DNA of 6,733 nucleotides, taken from assembly GCA_958420075.1 (NCBI GenBank), contig CATZIM010000098.1, positions 1-6,733 on the forward strand, written 5' to 3'. The DNA is from an uncultured Clostridia bacterium (lineage in GTDB: Bacteria > Bacillota > Clostridia > Lachnospirales > Anaerotignaceae). This document shows positions 1-6,046 of this stretch, in pieces (within the stretch, counting starts at the first letter, position 1; each line of letters opens with the position of its first letter). The position numbers and the translations under genes were made by a program. The notes beneath the pieces were generated by a model. It saw nothing but the letters and a program-made list of their open reading frames with translations, made no database searches and was not told the origin of the DNA.

Positions 1-2052
1 CATGGGACGAACATCTTTTTCACTGAAACGGATGCCCATGCCATTTCTGGTTGCTGCCAGGATTTCGTCTTCCCCTTCGGTGGTCATAACAGAGATCAGG
101 CTATCGTCTTCACGCAGATTGATGGCAATCAAACCGCCTTTGCGGATGTTGCTGTAGCTTGCCATATCTGTTTTCTTGATGAGACCCTGTTTTGTCAGCA
201 TCACCAGATAACGGTCTTCACGGAATTCCTTCACGGGAATCACCGCTGTGACAGATTCATCCGGTGCGATTTCCAGCAGGTTGACGATTGCCATACCCCT
301 TGCGGTTCTGCCTGCTTCGGGTACTTCGTAGCCTTTCAGACGGTACACTCTGCCATGGTCTGTGAAGAACAGGATGGTGTCGTGGGTGGAGCACAGGAAC
401 AGGTCTTTCACGAAGTCCTCATCCCTTGTCTGCATACCCACAATACCGCGTCCGCCACGGTTCTGGCTCTTATAAGTCATAAGCGGTGTACGTTTCACAT
501 AGTTCAGGTTAGACAATGTAAATACGCATGTTTCCTCGTCAATGAGGTCTTCCACGTCGATTTCACCGGGGTTTGCCACCAGCTGGGTACGACGGGGGTC
601 TGCGTATTTATTTTTGATATCCTGCATTTCATCGCGGATGACGCCCAGCAGTTTGGATTCGTCCGCCAGCAGGGATCTATAATAAGCGATTTTTTCCTGC
701 AGATCTTTATATTCTGCGTCGATTTTTTCGTGTTCCAGTCCCTGCAGTCTGCGCAGCTGCATTTCCAGAATGGCCTGTGCCTGAATTTCAGACAGACCAA
801 AGCGTTCCATCAAACGTTCCTTGGCGTTATCGTAGCTGGTACGGATGATACGGATGACTTCGTCGATATTGGAAATGGCAATACGCAGCCCTTCCAGAAT
901 GTGGGCACGTTTTTCCGCCTTATCCAGATTGTATTTAGTACGGCGGGTTACCACTTCTTCCTGATGTTTCAGATATTCAGACAGCATCTGCTGCAAATTC
1001 AGCACGGCGGGTTTGCCGTTCACCAGGGCAATCATGATAGCGCCGAAGCTTTCCTGGAGCTGGGTATATTTATAAAGCTGATTCAAAATGACATTTGCGT
1101 TAGCGTCTTTTTTCAGCTCGATGATAATCTGAATATCATCGCCGGCGGAAGCGTCGTACAAATCGCTGATGCCGTCCACACGTTTTTCTTTTACCAGTTC
1201 GGCAATCTTTTCGATGAGACGGAGTTTATTGACCATGTAAGGGATTTCCGTTACGACGATCTTTTCTCTGCCGTTGCCCATGGGCTGGATTTCCGCTGTG
1301 GAGCGCACAAGGATTTTACCGCGTCCGGTGCGATACGCCGCACGGATGCCGCTTTTGCCCAGAATGGTCGCGCCGGTGGGGAAGTCAGGGCCTTTGATAT
1401 ATTCCATCAGTTCTTCCACATCGGTTTCCTTACCGTTGATTTTATTGTCGATCATGACAGTCAGACCGTCGATGACTTCTCCCAGATTATGAGGAGGGAT
1501 ATTTGTCGCCATACCAACAGCGATACCAGAGGAACCATTGATGAGCAAGTTTGGAATTCTTGCAGGCAGTACCACAGGTTCTTTTTCTGTTTCGTCGTAG
1601 TTAGGCACAAAATCTACGGTATCTTTTTCAATGTCCGCCAGCATGGCTGCCGCCACCTTGGACATACGGGCTTCGGTGTAACGGGCTGCCGCTGCGCCGT
1701 AGCCGTCAATGGAGCCAAAGTTCCCGTGACCGTCTACCAGCATATAGCGCATGGAGAAATTCTGTGCCATACGCACCATTGCCGCATAGATGGAGCTGTC
1801 GCCGTGGGGGTGGTATTTACCCATGGTATCACCGGTGATACGGGCGGACTTTTTATAGGGTTTATTGGGCTCCAGATTCATTTCGCTCATGGAGTAGAGA
1901 ATTCTTCTCTGTACGGGCTTCAGACCGTCACGGACATCGGGCAAGGCTCTGGCTACGATAACGCTCATGGCGTAGTCGATATAGCACTGCTTCATTTCCT
2001 CGTTGATGTCCACGGAAACGATCTTATCCATCTCGTTGTTTACTTCACTCAT
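1..2052 (-). CDS. gyrA: DNA gyrase subunit A, 3' end cut by the window edge
   Basis: GyrA is the DNA-cleaving and rejoining subunit of the GyrA2GyrB2 gyrase, which introduces negative supercoils using ATP. The frame is open from the ATG at 2052 to position 1, giving 684 residues; the family usually has about 800-850, so only the C-terminal part of the DNA-wrapping domain is missing. Seen in order: the winged-helix region with KYHPHGDSS (79-87) and the catalytic Tyr125 in [27 protein letters not shown] in the tower region; the coiled-coil/C-gate region with LRRLQGLE; and the start of the C-terminal beta-pinwheel with the GyrA box QNRGGRG at 530-536 and a later blade motif GRTARGMA at 581-588. 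The start has a Shine-Dalgarno GAGGTGA four bases upstream (2057-2063). It follows gyrB by 22 nt and is almost certainly co-transcribed with it. Oddity: Ala90 stands where E. coli has Asp87. The GyrA box argues for gyrase rather than topoisomerase IV ParC. Confidence 0.98.
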   Translation of the reverse strand, partial: MSEVNNEMDKIVSVDINEEMKQCYIDYAMSVIVARALPDVRDGLKPVQRRILYSMSEMNLEPNKPYKKSARITGDTMGKYHPHGDSSIYAAMVRMAQNFSMRYMLVDGHGNFGSIDGYGAAAARYTEARMSKVAAAMLADIEKDTVDFVPNYDETEKEPVVLPARIPNLLINGSSGIAVGMATNIPPHNLGEVIDGLTVMIDNKINGKETDVEELMEYIKGPDFPTGATILGKSGIRAAYRTGRGKILVRSTAEIQPMGNGREKIVVTEIPYMVNKLRLIEKIAELVKEKRVDGISDLYDASAGDDIQIIIELKKDANANVILNQLYKYTQLQESFGAIMIALVNGKPAVLNLQQMLSEYLKHQEEVVTRRTKYNLDKAEKRAHILEGLRIAISNIDEVIRIIRTSYDNAKERLMERFGLSEIQAQAILEMQLRRLQGLEHEKIDAEYKDLQEKIAYYRSLLADESKLLGVIRDEMQDIKNKYADPRRTQLVANPGEIDVEDLIDEETCVFTLSNLNYVKRTPLMTYKSQNRGGRGIVGMQTRDEDFVKDLFLCSTHDTILFFTDHGRVYRLKGYEVPEAGRTARGMAIVNLLEIAPDESVTAVIPVKEFREDRYLVMLTKQGLIKKTDMASYSNIRKGGLIAINLREDDSLISVMTTEGEDEILAATRNGMGIRFSEKDVRPM

Positions 2053-2056
2053 GGTT

Positions 2057-2063
2057 TCACCTC
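2057..2063 (-). promoter_or_regulatory. gyrA ribosome binding site
   Basis: The minus strand reads GAGGTGA, then AACC, then the gyrA ATG. The site lies wholly inside the 22-nt gyrB-gyrA gap. It fixes the gyrA start at 2052 and supports translation from a shared gyrB-gyrA message. Confidence 0.8.
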
Positions 2064-2074
2064 AATCCCTTTCA

Positions 2075-3976
2075 TCAGAAGTCCATTTCCGCATACTGCG
2101 CGTTTTCCTCGATAAATTCCCGTCTGGGTTCTACACTGTCCCCCATGAGCATGCTGAAGATTTCATCTGCCAAAAGGGCGTCTCTGATGTCAACTTTTTT
2201 CAAAATACGGTGTTCCACGGCCATGGTGGTGTCACGGAGCTGGTCATAGTCCATTTCACCCAGACCTTTGTACCGCTGTACGTCTTTGATGTTATCTCTG
2301 CCGATTTCCTGATAAAGTGCTTCCAGCTGGGCGTCGTCATAAACATAGTAATGCTTTTTGTTCTTCTCTACCCGGTACAGAGGGGGCTGAGCGATATACA
2401 CCTTCCCGCCCTCGATGAGCTGGGGCATATAGCGATAGAAGAATGTCAGAAGCAGTGTACGGATATGAGCGCCGTCCACGTCCGCATCGGTCATGATAAC
2501 GATTTTATGATAACGGAGTTTTTCCATGTCAAAATCATCGGAAATGCCTGTGCCGAAAGCGGTGATCATATTGCGGATTTCCTCACTGTTGAGGATTCTG
2601 TCCAGTCTTGCTTTTTCCACGTTCAAAATTTTACCGCGCAAAGGCAGAATCGCCTGTGTTTTGGGGTCACGGGCTTTGATAGCGGAACCGCCGGCGGAAT
2701 CCCCTTCGACGATATAGATTTCACATTCGTAAGGGTTACGGCTGGTGCAGTCTGTGAGCTTGCCGGGCATACGGGTATTTTCCAGACCTGTTTTCCGGCG
2801 GACAAGTTCTCTTGCCTTTCTGGCGGCGTCACGGGCTCTGGAAGCCATGAGACCTTTTTCGATGATGATTTTACCCACAGAAGGGTTTTCTTCCAGGAAA
2901 TAAGTCAAATATTCGCTCAAAACGGCTTCTACGGCGCCTTTTGCCTCGCTGGTGCCCAGTTTTGCCTTTGTCTGGCCTTCAAACTGCGGGTCGCCTACTT
3001 TGATGCTGACAACGGCCGTCATGCCTTCCCGCACGTCATCGCCGGAAAGTTTCTTGTCAGAATCCTTGATGATGCCGATTTTTTTGCCGTAGTCGTTGAT
3101 GGTCTTGGTCAGACCGGATTTAAAGCCCACCAGATGGGTACCGCCATCGGGGGTGTTGATGTTGTTAACAAACGTAAAGATATTTTCTGTGTAGCCGTCG
3201 TTATGCTGGAAAGCCACTTCCACCAGCACGCCGTCCTTTTCGCCGCTGGCATAGAAAATATTGTCATAAAGAGGCTGACGGTTTTTGTTGATATAAGCAA
3301 CAAATTCCTTGATGCCGCCTTCGTAGTGGAAGGAGCGGTTCTGTTCCTTGCCTTCTCTCAGGTCGATGAGGTTGATCTTCAGGCCTTTTGTCAGGAAAGC
3401 TGTTTCTCTGAGGCGCTGTTTCAGAACATCATAGGTAAACACCGTTTCTTCAAAAATTTCCGGATCGGGCAGGAAATGAACGAAGGTACCGTGTTTGTCT
3501 GTGGTGCCAATTTCGTGAACAGGGCAAAGGACATTGCCTCTTTCGTATTTCTGTTCATAGATTTTGCCGTCGGTATAGACGTTGACATAGAGCCATGTGG
3601 ACAGGGCGTTTACAACGGACGCACCTACCCCGTGGAGCCCGCCGGATACTTTGTATCCGCCGCCGCCGAATTTACCGCCTGCATGCAGTATGGTGAATAC
3701 AACTTCCAAAGCGGAAATACCTTTCTGGTGATGGATGCCTACAGGGATCCCACGGCCATTATCCAATACGGAAATGGAGTTATCCGGATGGATGGTGACG
3801 GTGATCTCCGTACAGAAGCCTGCCAGGGCTTCGTCCACGGCATTATCCACGATTTCGTATACCAGATGGTGGAGCCCCTTTTCACTGGTGGAGCCGATAT
3901 ACATGCCCGGGCGCTTGCGCACCGCTTCCAGACCTTCTAAGACCTGGATTTGGCTTTCATTATATTCTGCTGACAT
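2075..3976 (-). CDS. gyrB: DNA gyrase subunit B
   Basis: GyrB is the ATPase subunit of gyrase. At 633 residues it has the usual length of the short, Gram-positive type and lacks the extra insertion of the E. coli protein. The GHKL ATPase domain shows [10 protein letters not shown] with Glu41 (catalytic base) and Asn45 (Mg2+), DNGRGIP at 72-78 and GGLHGVG at 112-118. The transducer domain contains QTKAKLG at 335-341 with the ATP-contacting Lys337. The TOPRIM domain has EGDSAGG (424-430), [14 protein letters not shown], and DADVDG with Asp497, Asp499 and Asp501. The C-terminal tail carries QRYKGLGEM (567-575) and [16 protein letters not shown]. The ATG at 3976 has GAGGAGAGGA just upstream, and the N-terminus aligns with B. 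subtilis and E. coli GyrB. It begins its own transcription unit with gyrA behind it. Oddity: Thr135 sits where E. coli has Arg136, the coumarin-contacting residue. ParE is a possible alternative, but pairing with a GyrA-box GyrA next to recF argues for GyrB. Confidence 0.98.
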   Translation of the reverse strand: MSAEYNESQIQVLEGLEAVRKRPGMYIGSTSEKGLHHLVYEIVDNAVDEALAGFCTEITVTIHPDNSISVLDNGRGIPVGIHHQKGISALEVVFTILHAGGKFGGGGYKVSGGLHGVGASVVNALSTWLYVNVYTDGKIYEQKYERGNVLCPVHEIGTTDKHGTFVHFLPDPEIFEETVFTYDVLKQRLRETAFLTKGLKINLIDLREGKEQNRSFHYEGGIKEFVAYINKNRQPLYDNIFYASGEKDGVLVEVAFQHNDGYTENIFTFVNNINTPDGGTHLVGFKSGLTKTINDYGKKIGIIKDSDKKLSGDDVREGMTAVVSIKVGDPQFEGQTKAKLGTSEAKGAVEAVLSEYLTYFLEENPSVGKIIIEKGLMASRARDAARKARELVRRKTGLENTRMPGKLTDCTSRNPYECEIYIVEGDSAGGSAIKARDPKTQAILPLRGKILNVEKARLDRILNSEEIRNMITAFGTGISDDFDMEKLRYHKIVIMTDADVDGAHIRTLLLTFFYRYMPQLIEGGKVYIAQPPLYRVEKNKKHYYVYDDAQLEALYQEIGRDNIKDVQRYKGLGEMDYDQLRDTTMAVEHRILKKVDIRDALLADEIFSMLMGDSVEPRREFIEENAQYAEMDF

Positions 3977-3981
3977 ATTTT

Positions 3982-3990
3982 CCTCTCCTC
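3982..3990 (-). promoter_or_regulatory. gyrB ribosome binding site
   Basis: The minus strand reads GAGGAGAGG, then AAAAT, then the gyrB ATG. Two overlapping purine cores (GGAG and GAGG) are present. The site overlaps the TGA (3989-3991) of a 26-codon leader frame. Its downstream part, AGGAAAA (3978-3984), is exactly complementary to UUUUCCU in the leader (4020-4026). Confidence 0.8.
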
Positions 3991-4069
3991 ACATAATCTT
4001 GGCAATTTCCCAGATTTTCAGGAAAAATTGCCCCAAAAAAATCGGATGTTCCTGCATCCGGTAAATCAT
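3989..4069 (-). CDS. Possible 26-codon leader peptide frame upstream of gyrB
   Basis: A short frame begins at an ATG whose A (4069) lies at the predicted transcription start, so it would be leaderless, and no Shine-Dalgarno precedes it. It starts MIYRMQEHPIF, is hydrophobic and aromatic in the middle (FLGQFFLKIW), and ends at a TGA that overlaps the gyrB ribosome binding site, a layout that would allow translational coupling. The frame runs through both leader hairpins, so a ribosome on it would melt them. A frame this short can easily be open by chance, I recognise no family, and it does not resemble RemB (YaaB), which sits between recF and gyrB in B. subtilis. Treat it as a hypothesis. Confidence 0.2.
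   Translation of the reverse strand: MIYRMQEHPIFLGQFFLKIWEIAKIM
4001..4032 (-). promoter_or_regulatory. Second hairpin in the gyrB leader
   Basis: In the RNA sense an 8-bp perfect stem, GGCAAUUU (4025-4032) with AAAUUGCC (4001-4008), encloses a 16-nt loop (4009-4024); two further C-G pairs are possible with a small bulge. No U-tract follows, so it is not a terminator. It ends 10 nt before the gyrB Shine-Dalgarno. The first six loop bases, UUCCUG, are complementary to the loop of the upstream hairpin at 4043-4060. Confidence 0.5.
4035..4060 (-). terminator. Terminator-like (attenuator) hairpin in the gyrB leader
   Basis: In the RNA sense the stem CGGAUG / CAUCCG (arms 4055-4060 and 4043-4048) closes a six-base loop CAGGAA, followed by A and then seven U residues (4035-4041). 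This is the form of an intrinsic terminator, though with only six base pairs it is moderate in strength. It begins about nine bases after the predicted gyrB transcription start, so termination here would release an RNA of roughly 35 nt. It could alternatively act as a 5' stabilising hairpin. It has no U-tract in the opposite direction. Confidence 0.5.
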
Positions 4070-4075
4070 AGTGGT

Positions 4076-4104
4076 ATTATATCATAAAAACATTGATTTT
4101 TCAA
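4076..4104 (-). promoter_or_regulatory. gyrB-gyrA promoter (sigma-A type, extended -10)
   Basis: The minus strand has TTGAAA (4099-4104), a 17-nt spacer (4082-4098) and TATAAT (4076-4081). The spacer ends in TGA, giving the extended -10 form TGnTATAAT. The match to the housekeeping sigma consensus is one mismatch in the -35 box and none in the -10 box. The predicted start is near 4069, leaving a leader of about 93 nt before the gyrB ATG. The promoter lies downstream of the recF terminator, so gyrase is expected to be expressed independently of recF. Confidence 0.85.
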
Positions 4105-4167
4105 GGAAAACAGGCATTTTTATGTATTATTTCCAATGGCTTCTAACCTTAATTATGGATTTTGGGT

Positions 4168-4189
4168 AAAAAAACAGAAATTCTTTCTG
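4168..4189 (-). terminator. Weak second terminator-like hairpin after recF
   Basis: In the RNA sense CAGAAA-GAA-UUUCUG (4175-4189) is followed directly by seven U residues (4168-4174). The six-pair stem has only two G-C pairs and a three-base loop, so it is weak alone. It may act as a back-up behind the strong recF terminator, or may be chance in an A+T-rich gap. Confidence 0.35.
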
Positions 4190-4228
4190 GCGCGGACAAA
4201 CTGCCTTTCCTGACAAAAGAATATTTGC

Positions 4229-4240
4229 GGAAAATTTTCC
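4229..4240. repeat. 12-bp perfect palindrome GGAAAATTTTCC
   Basis: A perfect inverted repeat with no spacer lies in the recF-gyrB gap, between the two terminators and about 125 bp upstream of the gyrB -35 box. It could be a protein-binding site or a bend-prone A-tract element. I recognise no regulator for it. The stretch between it and the promoter (4105-4167) is A+T-rich and shows nothing else I can name. Confidence 0.4.
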
Positions 4241-4267
4241 CAGATGTTTTATCACGAATCGAAACAT

Positions 4268-4310
4268 AAAAAAATCTCCCTGCCCGTTCCAAAGAACAAG
4301 ACAGAGAGAT
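4268..4310 (-). terminator. Intrinsic terminator of the yaaA-recF unit
   Basis: In the RNA sense AUCUCUCUGUCUUGUUC (4294-4310) pairs with GAACGGGCAGGGAGAU (4274-4289) around a UUUG loop. This gives 16 pairs, including three G-U pairs, with one bulged U, followed by a run of U (4268-4274). The stem begins at the last base of the recF TGA, so termination is immediate. Read in the other direction the G-U pairs become C-A mismatches, so it should work only for minus-strand transcription. Confidence 0.9.
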
Positions 4311-5392
4311 CATTTCTTGCCGATTTTTCCGTTTTTCACATAAAACAGGTTTTCCCTGCTCAAATAACTGCGGACAGCATCCTCGATGCCAGTGCAGGTC
4401 AAAAATGCCTGCAAGCCTTCAATGCTTTCCATGAGGTATTTCTGCCGCTTGCCATCCAGCTCCGACAGAACGTCATCCAAAAGCAGTACAGGACTTTCGC
4501 CTGTTTCCTCCCGAATCAGCTCGATTTCCGCCAATCTTGCCGAAAGAGCCGTTGTCCGCTGCTGTCCCTGGGATCCAAACTGCTTCACATCCTTGCCGTT
4601 GACCAGAAAGAGGATGTCGTCTTTGTGGGGGCCTGCGTTGGTGGAACCGGTATAAATATCCCGGTCTAAACTCCGCTCCAGCTTCTCCCGGAGACTGCCC
4701 CCCTCGCAATTTGGCTTATATTCCGTTTTAAGGCAGTCTTTGCCTCCCGTTAATATTTCATGCCTCTGGGCAGCAATTTCGTCCAGACGGGCTAAAAATT
4801 TGGCTCTCACAGCCATGATTCGCTCGCCCCGCTCAATAAGCTGTTCATCCCAGACAAAAAGGGTATCTGCCAAAGCAGGCTTCACCTTGATTTCTTTCAG
4901 CAGATTGTTCCGCTGTTTCAGCACACGGTAATACTGCTGAAGGTCATAAAAATACACATTGCTGATCTGGCTTAGTTCCATATCCAAAAACCGTCTGCGC
5001 TCCGCCGGGCCGTCTTTGATGAGGGACAAATCCTCGGGCGAGAATATGACAGCGTAAAGGGTACCGAACAATTCCCCCATTTTTTTCACAGGAATGCCAT
5101 TGACAGCAATGCCTTTTTTCTCGTCCCGTTTCAGGTGGACGTCGATGCGGTCACCCCTGTTTTTCCGCATAACTTCCAGTCGGATATGGCTTTCTTCCTC
5201 CCCAAAGGCAATGAGCTGCTGCTCGCTTCTGCCCCGGAGAGAACGTCCCAGGGCACAAAAATAAAGGGATTCCAGAAAATTGGTTTTCCCCTGCGCGTTA
5301 TCGCCGTAAAACAGATTCATGCCTGCCGTAGGCGCAATATGGAGGGGTTCCAGATTGCGGAACCCCTGTAAAGATACTTCTTTAATATACAT
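4310..5392 (-). CDS. recF: DNA replication and repair protein RecF
   Basis: RecF is an SMC/ABC-type ATPase that, with RecO and RecR, helps load RecA on gapped single-stranded DNA during recombinational repair. At 360 residues it has the usual length. The N-terminus MYIKEVSLQGFRN is typical, followed by Walker A GDNAQGKTN (30-38). Further on are FSPEDLSLIKDGPAERRRFLD (117-137), the ABC signature region GSQGQQR (273-279) and Walker B LLLDDVLSELD (303-313). All ATPase elements appear intact. The ATG at 5392 is preceded by AAAAGGTG with a seven-base gap. It is the last gene of the unit starting at or before yaaA, and the terminator begins at its stop codon. It is separated from the gene before it by a 64-nt A+T-rich gap, longer than the other gaps in the unit. 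Confidence 0.97.
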   Translation of the reverse strand: MYIKEVSLQGFRNLEPLHIAPTAGMNLFYGDNAQGKTNFLESLYFCALGRSLRGRSEQQLIAFGEEESHIRLEVMRKNRGDRIDVHLKRDEKKGIAVNGIPVKKMGELFGTLYAVIFSPEDLSLIKDGPAERRRFLDMELSQISNVYFYDLQQYYRVLKQRNNLLKEIKVKPALADTLFVWDEQLIERGERIMAVRAKFLARLDEIAAQRHEILTGGKDCLKTEYKPNCEGGSLREKLERSLDRDIYTGSTNAGPHKDDILFLVNGKDVKQFGSQGQQRTTALSARLAEIELIREETGESPVLLLDDVLSELDGKRQKYLMESIEGLQAFLTCTGIEDAVRSYLSRENLFYVKNGKIGKK

Positions 5393-5399
5393 AAATATG

Positions 5400-5407
5400 C
5401 ACCTTTT
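5400..5407 (-). promoter_or_regulatory. recF ribosome binding site
   Basis: The minus strand reads AAAAGGTG, then seven bases, then the recF ATG at 5392. It is weaker than the gyrB and gyrA sites, but its spacing supports this start, which also matches the conserved MYIK N-terminus. Confidence 0.65.
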
Positions 5408-5408
5408 T

Positions 5409-5443
5409 ATTATAATTATAAATTATGCATAATACCCATGCAT
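5409..5443. repeat. A+T-rich palindromic element upstream of recF
   Basis: The 64-nt gap before recF holds a 12-bp perfect palindrome ATTATGCATAAT (5422-5433). A second ATGCAT (5438-5443) has its centre 13 bp from the first, and two abutting TATAAT hexamers lie on the minus strand (5409-5420). The two ATGCAT cores could form an operator, or the tract could be an unstructured A+T-rich spacer. No good -35 box sits at the right distance from either TATAAT. Confidence 0.35.
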
Positions 5444-5456
5444 AGAGATTTTAAGT

Positions 5457-6032
5457 TTATGCAATACGGTTGCCTGCCCCATCTTCTGCTATAAAACTTC
5501 CGATATCATCATAAGGCAAAAAGGGAATCAGAAAAGGATGGTCTGTAATCTCATAGACCTCGCCTGTTTTCTCTTTTCGCAGGACTGCCACATTCTCGTC
5601 CATGACATAAACAAACTGGCACCGCCCCTCCGGCCCCGGCACATCAAAGACGTAATACTTATCCTGGATGCCATAGGCAAAGCGTTCCCAGGAACGGGAA
5701 AGCCAGTAACGGTCGCCGTTGTATTGCATCTTCACGAAATCCCCGTTTCTCCGCTGCTGGAACACTGCCAGATAAGGAAAATCCCATTCTTCTTCCCAGT
5801 CACGGTCTTCTTTCTTGTCTCTCCGCAGATAAACAGCAAAGCGGTAAGTTTCGCCCTGTTCCTCCGTATTCTGCACCAGTTCTAACTGGATTTCCTCCGG
5901 CTGTACTTCGTGAAAGGCGGCAATGCTTTCTTGTATCTGCGTCCGGTCATTGCCCAGCAGTTTGGGCTTTCCCAGAAAATATACCAGCACTGCTGCCAAA
6001 AGGAGCACTGCCAAAATCACATATTTTCTCAT
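5457..6032 (-). CDS. Membrane-anchored protein of unknown function, second of a tandem pair
   Basis: I do not recognise this 191-residue protein. It has a short basic N-terminus (MRK), one strongly hydrophobic helix at about 4-21, and then a soluble domain that by the positive-inside rule should lie outside the membrane. The domain is rich in aromatic and charged residues and contains a very acidic/basic stretch (RRDKKEDRDWEEEWD). It is paralogous to the gene just upstream. Shared blocks are KPKLLGN (22-28) right after the helix, YRFAVY, PYLAVFQQ followed by a GDF, and a C-terminal block with FVYVMDENVA, FLIPFLPYDDI and DGAGN. There is no cysteine near the end of the hydrophobic segment. The ATG at 6032 has AAAGGGGG (6039-6046), which overlaps the TAA of the upstream gene; the gap is 12 nt, so translational coupling is likely. 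Only a membrane-attached extracytoplasmic location is inferred. Confidence 0.85.
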   Translation of the reverse strand: MRKYVILAVLLLAAVLVYFLGKPKLLGNDRTQIQESIAAFHEVQPEEIQLELVQNTEEQGETYRFAVYLRRDKKEDRDWEEEWDFPYLAVFQQRRNGDFVKMQYNGDRYWLSRSWERFAYGIQDKYYVFDVPGPEGRCQFVYVMDENVAVLRKEKTGEVYEITDHPFLIPFLPYDDIGSFIAEDGAGNRIA

Positions 6033-6038
6033 GACAAT

Positions 6039-6046
6039 CCCCCTTT
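6039..6046 (-). promoter_or_regulatory. Ribosome binding site overlapping the upstream stop codon
   Basis: The minus strand reads AAAGGGGG, then six bases, then ATG. Its first two A residues belong to the TAA (6045-6047) of the preceding paralogue. This supports both the start at 6032 and coupled translation of the pair. Confidence 0.7.

Noticed and set aside
355..2115. 586-codon open frame on the plus strand
   Set aside because: It lies in exact codon register antisense to gyrA and exists because gyrA avoids TTA, CTA and TCA codons. Its translation is rich in His, Phe and Cys with no family I recognise, and GyrA on the other strand is unmistakable.
2630..2640. GyrB Arg447 (LPLRGK) as a quinolone-resistance change relative to E. 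coli Lys447
   Set aside because: Arg at this place is the normal residue in Gram-positive GyrB such as that of B. subtilis, so it is not unusual.
3843..3851. DnaA-box-like TTATCCACG, with TTACCCACA at 2871-2879
   Set aside because: Both are isolated single near-matches inside gyrB coding sequence, with no cluster and no A+T-rich unwinding region. In this gene order the origin is expected nearer dnaA, to the right of the window.
2003..3940. 645-codon open frame on the plus strand
   Set aside because: It is the in-register antisense shadow of gyrB, and its composition is unlike a real protein.
5409..5420. Tandem TATAAT as a recF promoter
   Set aside because: No TTGACA-like box lies 16-18 bp upstream of either hexamer, and a start 7 bp downstream would fall at or inside the recF Shine-Dalgarno. 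It is kept only as part of a palindromic element.
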